From: Candidatus Alectryobacillus merdavium
Lineage (GTDB): Bacteria > Bacillota_I > Bacilli_A > RFN20 > CAG-826
Length of the DNA stretch: 5,025 nucleotides
NCBI GenBank assembly: GCA_017694735.1
Contig: JADIMN010000092.1
Span: 1-5,025 of the forward strand
Direction: 5' to 3'
Under the pieces are notes generated by a model. That model saw nothing but the letters and a program-made list of their open reading frames with translations, ran no database searches and had not been told where the DNA came from. The position numbers and the translations under genes are program-made. The first letter of the stretch is position 1; each line of letters begins with the position of its first letter. This document shows positions 1 to 5,025 of the stretch, piece after piece.

Positions 1-30
1 ACATAATCTACTTGTTGTTTTAATCAAGAT

Positions 31-36
31 GAGGTG
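31..36 (+). promoter_or_regulatory. Ribosome binding site that decides the ATPase start
   Basis: GAGGTG matches the extended anti-Shine-Dalgarno complement (AAGGAGGTGATC). Measured from the GAGG core it sits 6 nt before the ATG at 41. An in-frame ATG at 29 overlaps this site and has no purine-rich motif upstream of it, so translation most likely starts at 41 and the MRCL tetrapeptide from the earlier ATG is not made. Confidence 0.75.
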
Positions 37-40
37 TTTG

Positions 41-2911
41 ATGAAAAAGAAAAAGAATGAAGTAGCTTTTAAAAAGGATAATGTACTTTTTGAGACAAAA
101 AGCAAAGAAGAAACTTTAGATTACTTTAATTCGAATATAGAAATGGGATTAAACGATCATGAAGTTAAAACAAGAAGAGGCGAGTATGGAGAAAATAAAC
201 TCGCAGAAAAGAAAAAGAAAACAATTTTAAGAGTATTCTTAGAGCAATTAAATGATCCAATGATTTACATTTTAATTGCTGCAGCTGTAATTTCTTTTGT
301 TGTTTCCTTTATTGATACCAGTGTTCCAGGCCAAATTGGTTGGAGTACTGCACATATCGATTATATCGAACCAATTGTTATTTTAGTTGTCGTTTTATTA
401 AATGGAACAATTGGTACCTTCCAAGAACATAAGGCTGAGAAATCTCTTGAAGCTTTAAAAAAGATGACCGCACCAACAAGTGTTGTTAGAAGAAACGGTA
501 GCATTATTACAATTCCAGCTAGCGAACTTGTTCCAGGTGATATTGTTATTTTAGAGGAAGGTAGTCAAGTTCCTGCTGATATTAGACTTTTAAAATCAGT
601 AAACATGAAAGTCGATGAATCAAGTTTGACTGGTGAATCTTTACCGGTTGAAAAAAATGCTGATGTTACTTTTAGTGAGGAAACTCCACTTGGTGATAAG
701 GCAAATTTAGTATTTATGTCTACTCCAGTTGTTTATGGACACGGTGAAGGTGTTGTTGTACAAACTGGAATGAATACTGAAATTGGAAGAATTGCTAATA
801 TGCTTCAAAATGCTGGAGATGATACAACTCCACTTCAAAAGAAGTTAGGTGTTCTTTCTAAATTACTTGGTATTATAGCAATTATACTTGTTATCTTATT
901 CTTCGTAATTGCTGTTATTCAAGCAGCTGCTCAAGATAAAGATTTATTATCTACAATTATTTCAATGTTTGTTACAGCAATTTCACTAGCTGTTGCTGCT
1001 GTTCCAGAGGGATTACCTGCAGTTGTTACAATTGTTCTTGCAACTGGTGTTACAAGAATGAGTAAAGTAAATGTTAATGTTAAAAAATTACATAGTGTTG
1101 AAACTCTTGGTGCTGTTACAGTTGTTTGTAGTGATAAAACTGGAACTCTTACTCAAAATAAGATGACAGTTGTTCAAGCTTTTGTTGATTTTAAACATTA
1201 CAATCAAGATCAATTTTTATCTAGTAATGATGAAAGTTTAATTAATTTAGCAAAAGGCATGTCTTTATGTAGTAATGCTAGTATTGAAAAAGATAAATCA
1301 TATGGTGATCCAACTGAAATTGCTTTAGTTGAAATGTCCAATTTATTTGGCAACAATAAAAAGATTTTAGAAGAAATCACTCCAAGAATTAATGAACTTC
1401 CATTTGATAGTGTTAGAAAGATGATGTCTGTTCAAAACTCATTAGAAGATGGAAGAGTAATAAACTATACTAAAGGTGCTCTTGATCAAATTTTAAAATA
1501 TACCGATAGAATTTATGATAATGGCGAAGTTAGAAAAATAACTCAACAAGACATTGATAGAATCTTTGCCGAAAATAAATCAATGTCAAGTCAAGCTTTA
1601 AGAGTATTAGCTCTTGCCATTTCTTACTCTGAACAATTAGAAGAAAAAAATCTTATCTTTTATGGTTTAGTTGGAATGGTTGATCCTCCGAGAAAAGAAG
1701 CTGGACATGCTGTTAATGAATTTAAAAGAGCTGGTATTGTTACTGTTATGATCACAGGAGATCATAAAGATACAGCTTTTGCAATTGCAAAACAACTTGG
1801 AATTGCAGATAGTGCTGAACAATGCTTATCTGGTAGTGAAATAGATGAATTAAGTGAAGAACAACTTCAAGAAAAGGCTAAAATTTGCCGTGTCTTTGCA
1901 AGAGTTTCACCAGAAAATAAAGTTAGTATTGTTAAAGCTTTTAAAGCTAATGGTAATATTTGTGCTATGACTGGTGATGGCGTTAATGATGCTCCAAGTT
2001 TAAAAACTGCTGATATTGGTATTGCAATGGGTATTACTGGAACTGATGTTGCAAAAGGTGCAGCAGATATGGTTTTAAATGATGATAACTTTGCAAGTAT
2101 TGAAAAAGCTGTTGAAGAAGGTAGAGGAATTTATGCCAATATTAAAAAGACAGTATTATTCTTATTATCATCTAATATTGGTGAAGTATTATGTATGTTA
2201 ATTGCAGTATGTATGGGACTTCCAACTCCACTTGCTGCTATTCATATTTTATTTGTTAATTTAATTACTGACTCATTTCCAGCTATTGCTCTTGGTAGTG
2301 ATCCAAAAGATCCAAATATTATGTCTGAAAAACCAAGAGATCCAAAAGAAGGATTATTTGCAAGAGGTGGAGTATTTACTTTAATATTCTATGGAATTGT
2401 AATTGGTTTAATTACACTTGCTGCTTTCTTATATCATCCAATAATTGAAGTTGGTGGATTTGATCTTAATGCAATTATTAAAGTTTTAAATGAAAATGAA
2501 TATTTATTATTACAAAGTGAAACTTGTGCATTTATCGTATTAGGCTTATCTCAATTATTCCATATGTTAGGTATGTCAAATACAGAAAAGAGTTTTGTTC
2601 ATGTATTTAAAGATAAGAACTGGTTATTTGCTTTAAGTTTTGTAATTGGTTTTGGTTTAACAGTTCTTATGACAGAAGTTGATGCTATTGCAAATGTCTT
2701 TGGATGTACAACTATTGATTGGGAACATTGGCTTGCTTTAACTGCTATTTCAGCAATTCCATTAGTATTACATGAAGTAGTTGTTTTAATTAAATATTTC
2801 TTTAATAAAAATAAAGAACTTAAATTCTTTAATTGGTTTGTATTAAGTTTAGTAATAATTCTTATTGTTATAATTGCTTTAATTATTACCGCCTTAGTAA
2901 TTTCAATTTAA
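41..2911 (+). CDS. P-type (type II) Ca2+-translocating ATPase
   Basis: This is a membrane cation pump that most likely exports Ca2+ from the cytoplasm at the cost of ATP. Numbered from the ATG at 41 (956 residues), the domains run in standard order: basic N-terminus and cation-ATPase N domain (about 1-70), M1-M2, actuator domain with TGES (197-200), M3-M4 with PEGLP (322-326), phosphorylation motif DKTGT (Asp365), nucleotide domain with GDPTE (422-426) and KGA (478-480), DPPR (548-551), TGDH (572-575), TGDGVNDAP (644-652), then M5-M10. Ca2+ ligands expected from SERCA are visible: Glu323 in M4, Asn712 and Glu715 in M5, Asn740, Thr743 and Asp744 in M6. The M8 ligand matching SERCA Glu908 appears to be Gly835. 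The protein is longer than the roughly 880-900 residues usual for bacterial relatives, partly because a further hydrophobic segment (about 929-956) follows M10 and could be an eleventh helix. The gene stands alone, followed by a terminator. The ion is inferred; a Na+ or other cation pump of the same family is less likely. Confidence 0.95.
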   Translation: MKKKKNEVAFKKDNVLFETKSKEETLDYFNSNIEMGLNDHEVKTRRGEYGENKLAEKKKKTILRVFLEQLNDPMIYILIAAAVISFVVSFIDTSVPGQIGWSTAHIDYIEPIVILVVVLLNGTIGTFQEHKAEKSLEALKKMTAPTSVVRRNGSIITIPASELVPGDIVILEEGSQVPADIRLLKSVNMKVDESSLTGESLPVEKNADVTFSEETPLGDKANLVFMSTPVVYGHGEGVVVQTGMNTEIGRIANMLQNAGDDTTPLQKKLGVLSKLLGIIAIILVILFFVIAVIQAAAQDKDLLSTIISMFVTAISLAVAAVPEGLPAVVTIVLATGVTRMSKVNVNVKKLHSVETLGAVTVVCSDKTGTLTQNKMTVVQAFVDFKHYNQDQFLSSNDESLINLAKGMSLCSNASIEKDKSYGDPTEIALVEMSNLFGNNKKILEEITPRINELPFDSVRKMMSVQNSLEDGRVINYTKGALDQILKYTDRIYDNGEVRKITQQDIDRIFAENKSMSSQALRVLALAISYSEQLEEKNLIFYGLVGMVDPPRKEAGHAVNEFKRAGIVTVMITGDHKDTAFAIAKQLGIADSAEQCLSGSEIDELSEEQLQEKAKICRVFARVSPENKVSIVKAFKANGNICAMTGDGVNDAPSLKTADIGIAMGITGTDVAKGAADMVLNDDNFASIEKAVEEGRGIYANIKKTVLFLLSSNIGEVLCMLIAVCMGLPTPLAAIHILFVNLITDSFPAIALGSDPKDPNIMSEKPRDPKEGLFARGGVFTLIFYGIVIGLITLAAFLYHPIIEVGGFDLNAIIKVLNENEYLLLQSETCAFIVLGLSQLFHMLGMSNTEKSFVHVFKDKNWLFALSFVIGFGLTVLMTEVDAIANVFGCTTIDWEHWLALTAISAIPLVLHEVVVLIKYFFNKNKELKFFNWFVLSLVIILIVIIALIITALVISI

Positions 2912-2945
2912 AAAAATATAATTAAATTGCTATAGATTTTAAAAG

Positions 2946-2973
2946 AGTGAAGAATAAATTTCTTCACTTTTTT
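2946..2973 (+). terminator. Intrinsic terminator after the ATPase gene
   Basis: A perfect 9-bp stem (AGTGAAGAA at 2946-2954 with TTCTTCACT at 2960-2968) closes a 5-nt TAAAT loop and runs into six T residues (2968-2973). A-residues before the stem can pair with the T tract. It lies 35 nt after the ATPase stop codon and should insulate the downstream unit. The A-run on the 5' side gives only four T on the opposite strand, so activity in the reverse direction would be weak. Confidence 0.88.
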
Positions 2974-3035
2974 ATTTAAAACTTGAGCAATTCTAAATTA
3001 AATTACATTTTATACTCAAAAATATAAGTAAAATG

Positions 3036-3044
3036 TGGTATAAA
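3036..3044 (+). promoter_or_regulatory. Extended -10 promoter for the DUF2188-HAD-Cls unit
   Basis: TGG followed by TATAAA (3039-3044) fits an extended -10 element (TGn plus a hexamer one mismatch from TATAAT). No convincing -35 hexamer lies 16-18 nt upstream, which extended -10 promoters can tolerate. Transcription would begin near 3051, giving a leader of about 28 nt that carries the ribosome binding site. It is the best candidate between the terminator and the next gene, but AT-rich sequence yields such matches easily. Confidence 0.55.
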
Positions 3045-3063
3045 TATATAAAGAAACATACAT

Positions 3064-3070
3064 AAAGGAG
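3064..3070 (+). promoter_or_regulatory. Strong Shine-Dalgarno for the DUF2188 gene
   Basis: AAAGGAG lies 8 nt before the ATG at 3079, near-ideal spacing. It is the only strong site in the three-gene unit, because the two following genes lack a comparable motif at the right distance. Confidence 0.85.
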
Positions 3071-3078
3071 AATCATTT

Positions 3079-3402
3079 ATGGCAGTCAAAACAAGTAAAA
3101 CTAGCAAAGTTGAAACAAAAGAAACAACAAAAACAGAAGTAAAACCAGCTAAAAGTGGTACTACTCTTAAACCAAGTGAAATGAAAAAAACCGTTAGCGA
3201 AAAGAAAGAGCCTATTGGTAGATATCACATTTCTCTTGATAAAGAGCAAAACAAATGGAAAGTTAAATTAGCAGATGGTGGAAAAGTAATTAAATTATTT
3301 AACACTCAAAAAGAAGCCATTGAATATGCAGAAAGTTTATGCGATAAAAACGGCAGAGGATTTGTTGTTCATTCTAAAAAAGGAAAGATTAGAAAAGTAT
3401 AA
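3079..3402 (+). CDS. DUF2188-like small basic protein with disordered Lys-rich tail
   Basis: This is a 107-residue, strongly basic protein of unknown function, with no signal peptide or membrane segment, so probably cytoplasmic. Residues 1-46 are low-complexity, dominated by Lys, Thr, Glu and Ser, with no aromatic residue (12 Lys against 6 Glu), and are predicted disordered. Residues about 48-106 form a compact domain resembling DUF2188: RYHIS strand, a Trp60 strand (KWKVKL), the GGK turn, a phenylalanine-plus-NTQKEAIEYA helix, then FVVHSKKGKIRK. DUF2188 proteins typically end in a 'vv(h)..dGkir' strand, which this tail matches. The start is set by an AAAGGAG site and a promoter lies just upstream, so this is the first gene of a three-gene unit; the HAD gene begins 5 nt after its stop. 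The domain assignment rests on recognised pattern, not on a search. A nucleic-acid-binding role for the tail is only a guess from its charge. Confidence 0.85.
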   Translation: MAVKTSKTSKVETKETTKTEVKPAKSGTTLKPSEMKKTVSEKKEPIGRYHISLDKEQNKWKVKLADGGKVIKLFNTQKEAIEYAESLCDKNGRGFVVHSKKGKIRKV

Positions 3403-3407
3403 TTTGC

Positions 3408-4049
3408 ATGTATAAATATATAATATTTGATTTTAATGGAACATTATTAGATGATGTTTCTATTTCTCTTGACGCCTTAAATTACTGTCTTCATAAATAC
3501 GTAGACAAAAATAAAACTATTTCTTTAAATTCTTATTTAGATGAGTTTTCTTTTCCAGTTGGAGATTATTATAAAAAAATTGGTTTTGATTTTAACAAAA
3601 TTAATTATGATGAAGTTGCAAATGATTTCATTGGATATTATGATGAAAGATTTAAAGATAATAAATTATATCCCAATGTAATAAAAACATTAAAAAGGTT
3701 AAAAGATGGAGGTTATTCTTTAATTATATTGACTGCTTCTTATATAAAATTAATTGAAAAACAATTAGAATTTTATGGAATTAAAAATTATTTTGATGAT
3801 GTTTTAGCACAAGAAAATAAGTATGCATTATCAAAAACACAAATTATGTTAAATTATTTAAAAGATCATAATATAAATCCAAATAGCTGTATATATTTAG
3901 GTGATACAAGCCATGATATTGAAGTTGCAAAACAGTGTAATATTAAAGTAATATCATTTTATAAAGGACACAATTCATATAATAAATTAAAAAAAGATAA
4001 TGATTTATTAGTTGATGATATTTATGAAATTTTTAATTTTTTAAATTAA
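3408..4049 (+). CDS. HAD-superfamily hydrolase with DxN motif I
   Basis: This 213-residue cytoplasmic protein has the layout of a phosphoglycolate phosphatase-like HAD enzyme with a helical C1 cap. Motif I is FDFNGTLLDD, with the nucleophile at Asp8 and Asn10 where the usual general acid/base Asp sits. The cap covers about 16-85. Motif II is LIILTAS (Thr109/Ser111), the motif III Lys is probably Lys143, and motif IV is GDTSHD (Asp166 and Asp170, Mg2+ ligands). Length is normal for the family. The start is fixed by motif I lying only seven residues in. No Shine-Dalgarno stands at a usable distance (an AAGGAAAG ends 20 nt upstream), so translation is probably coupled to the preceding gene, whose stop is 5 nt away. 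Substrate is unknown; likely a small phosphorylated metabolite. The Asn could slow phosphate-ester hydrolysis or mark a subfamily with altered chemistry. Composition is about 21% GC in a 300-base sample, lower than the two genes upstream. Confidence 0.9.
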   Translation: MYKYIIFDFNGTLLDDVSISLDALNYCLHKYVDKNKTISLNSYLDEFSFPVGDYYKKIGFDFNKINYDEVANDFIGYYDERFKDNKLYPNVIKTLKRLKDGGYSLIILTASYIKLIEKQLEFYGIKNYFDDVLAQENKYALSKTQIMLNYLKDHNINPNSCIYLGDTSHDIEVAKQCNIKVISFYKGHNSYNKLKKDNDLLVDDIYEIFNFLN

Positions 4050-4071
4050 TTAAATAAGATAAAATAAACGT

Positions 4072-5025
4072 ATGAGAAAATTTTTACAATTTTTTACATC
4101 AAGATTTTTTATATTAGCATTATTATTAACAAGCCAAATCGCATTAATTGTTGCTTTTAGTGTTTTAGGTATTTTAACTGACTATGGATATTATTATTTA
4201 GTTGCTGCATTAATCTTAAATGTTCCTTTTTTAGTTTTTGTAGTAAACTCAAAAGCAAATGAAACATATAAACTTGCTTGGATGCTTTTAATAGCTATTG
4301 TTCCAGTTGGTGGAGCACTATTTTACCTACTTTTCGCAAATAAAAGAGACAATAAGAGGCAAAGAAAGAAAATTATAAATTACAATAATTTATTAATAAA
4401 ATATGGAAATTATACTAATGATTTATATTCTTTAGAAAAGAAAGATAGTGATGGTTTTGCTTTATGTAGAGCATTATATGAGAAAGGATATATTCCTCCA
4501 TTTAATGAAAGTAAAGTTAACTATTATTTTCCAGGAGAAAAAGTATTAGATGATCTATTAAAAGATTTAAAAGAAGCCAAAAATTTTATTTTTATTGAAT
4601 TTTATATTATTGAATTAGGTTATTTTTGGGATCAAATTTTAAATGTTTTAATAGAAAAAGCAAAAGAAGGGGTCGAAATAAGAATTTTATATGATGATTT
4701 TGGATGTATGCAAAAATTACCATATAGATACGATAAAAAATTAAAAAAGTATGGAATTGAATGTAAAATTTTTAATATCTATAAACCGTTTTTAGATATT
4801 AAAATGAATAACCGAGATCATAGAAAATTAATTATTATTGATGGTCTTATTTCTTATACAGGTGGAATAAATATTGCAGATGAGTATATAAATAAAAAAG
4901 TTAGATTTGGTCAATGGAGAGATAATTGTATAAGAATAGAGGGAAAAGCAACATTTGGAAATATTTTACTTTTTTTATCAAACTGGGATAATCAAAATAA
5001 TTTAAACGAAGATTTTTCAAAATAT
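4072..5025 (+). CDS. Cardiolipin synthase-like phospholipase D protein (3' end outside window)
   Basis: The reading frame is open from ATG 4072 to the window edge (318 codons) and continues beyond it; family members are usually about 480-510 residues. The expected reaction is condensation of two phosphatidylglycerol molecules to cardiolipin and glycerol at the cytoplasmic membrane. Hydrophobic segments at about 12-34, 40-59 and 67-89 form the N-terminal membrane region; the last, with WMLLIAIVPVGG and LFYLLFANKR, resembles the PLDc_N domain. The first PLD domain follows: FIFIEFYII (172-180), EGVEIRILYDDFG (199-211), then the HxKxxxxD catalytic motif with His250, Lys252 and Asp257, followed by TGGINIADEY. 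WRDNCIRIEG (282-291) also fits the family. The second HKD motif must lie beyond the edge. It starts 22 nt after the HAD stop with no terminator between, so it probably shares that transcript. No good Shine-Dalgarno is visible. Cardiolipin synthase is much the best match; another two-domain PLD transferase is possible. Confidence 0.92.
   Translation, partial: MRKFLQFFTSRFFILALLLTSQIALIVAFSVLGILTDYGYYYLVAALILNVPFLVFVVNSKANETYKLAWMLLIAIVPVGGALFYLLFANKRDNKRQRKKIINYNNLLIKYGNYTNDLYSLEKKDSDGFALCRALYEKGYIPPFNESKVNYYFPGEKVLDDLLKDLKEAKNFIFIEFYIIELGYFWDQILNVLIEKAKEGVEIRILYDDFGCMQKLPYRYDKKLKKYGIECKIFNIYKPFLDIKMNNRDHRKLIIIDGLISYTGGINIADEYINKKVRFGQWRDNCIRIEGKATFGNILLFLSNWDNQNNLNEDFSKY

Noticed and set aside
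2..7. CATAAT as a -10 element for the ATPase gene
   Set aside because: A one-mismatch hexamer at a workable distance from the ATG at 41, but any -35 would lie outside the window and such strings are common here, so it was not called.
29..40. ATG at 29 as the ATPase start
   Set aside because: It would bury the GAGGTG ribosome binding site inside the coding region and has no such site of its own. The ATG at 41 fits much better.
2925..2992. 7-bp inverted repeat (AATTGCT at 2925-2931 and AGCAATT at 2986-2992) flanking the terminator
   Set aside because: Short, AT-rich and not extended by further pairing without gaps. The internal 9-bp hairpin explains termination, and no riboswitch-like conserved core is seen.
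3419..3424. Perfect TATAAT hexamer, in a 14-nt string (from GTATAAATATATAA at 3410) that also occurs at 3038-3051 over the promoter
   Set aside because: It lies inside the first codons of the HAD gene and simply encodes Tyr-Lys-Tyr-Ile-Ile. A transcript from it would start after the only plausible start codon. The repeat is expected by chance in AT-rich DNA.
3408..5025. HAD enzyme as the phosphatidylglycerophosphate phosphatase partner of cardiolipin synthase
   Set aside because: The HAD-type PGP phosphatase (YqeG-like) has a different, capless architecture. This protein has a C1 cap and DxN motif I, so adjacency alone does not support the pathway link.
1..5025. Minus-strand genes, tRNAs, CRISPR repeats or insertion sequences
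   Set aside because: No sizeable minus-strand reading frame, no tRNA-like cloverleaf or conserved tRNA T-loop, no regularly spaced repeats and no transposase motif were found. The + strand genes fill nearly all of the window.

Overview
The window is a compact, gene-dense, AT-rich stretch with four genes, all on the + strand: three complete and one running off the right edge. Low GC, AGA-dominated arginine codons, a GAGGTG/AAAGGAG-type Shine-Dalgarno before the first two genes, and protein sequences that look like low-GC Gram-positive (Firmicutes/Bacilli, possibly Mollicutes-related gut) relatives all point to a Bacillota-type bacterium. Every Trp codon seen is TGG and no in-frame TGA occurs, so the standard bacterial code is used, not the Mycoplasma code. 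The species cannot be named from this.

Layout: (1) positions 41-2911 encode a P-type (type II, SERCA/PMCA-like) Ca2+-translocating ATPase with all catalytic motifs and an apparent additional eleventh C-terminal membrane helix. (2) 2912-3078 is an intergenic region with a clear intrinsic terminator (2946-2973), an extended -10 promoter (3036-3044) and a strong ribosome binding site (3064-3070). (3) 3079-3402 encodes a 107-residue protein with a Lys/Thr/Glu-rich tail and a C-terminal DUF2188-like domain. (4) 3408-4049 encodes a HAD-superfamily hydrolase whose first motif reads DxN instead of DxD. (5) 4072-5025 (open) encodes the N-terminal 318 residues of a cardiolipin synthase-like phospholipase D protein: membrane helices plus the first HKD motif.

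The ATPase is transcriptionally separated from what follows. The last three genes are spaced 5 and 22 nt apart with no terminator between them, and read as one transcription unit from the promoter near 3040. No clear functional pathway joins them. The ATPase and cardiolipin synthase both act at the membrane. The HAD protein and the DUF2188 protein have no assignable substrate. The first two genes are noticeably richer in GC (about 30-34% in counted samples) than the last two (about 20-21%). No RNA gene, mobile element, CRISPR array or minus-strand gene was seen. Overall this is an ordinary housekeeping-like region with a few unusual details, not an evident new system.
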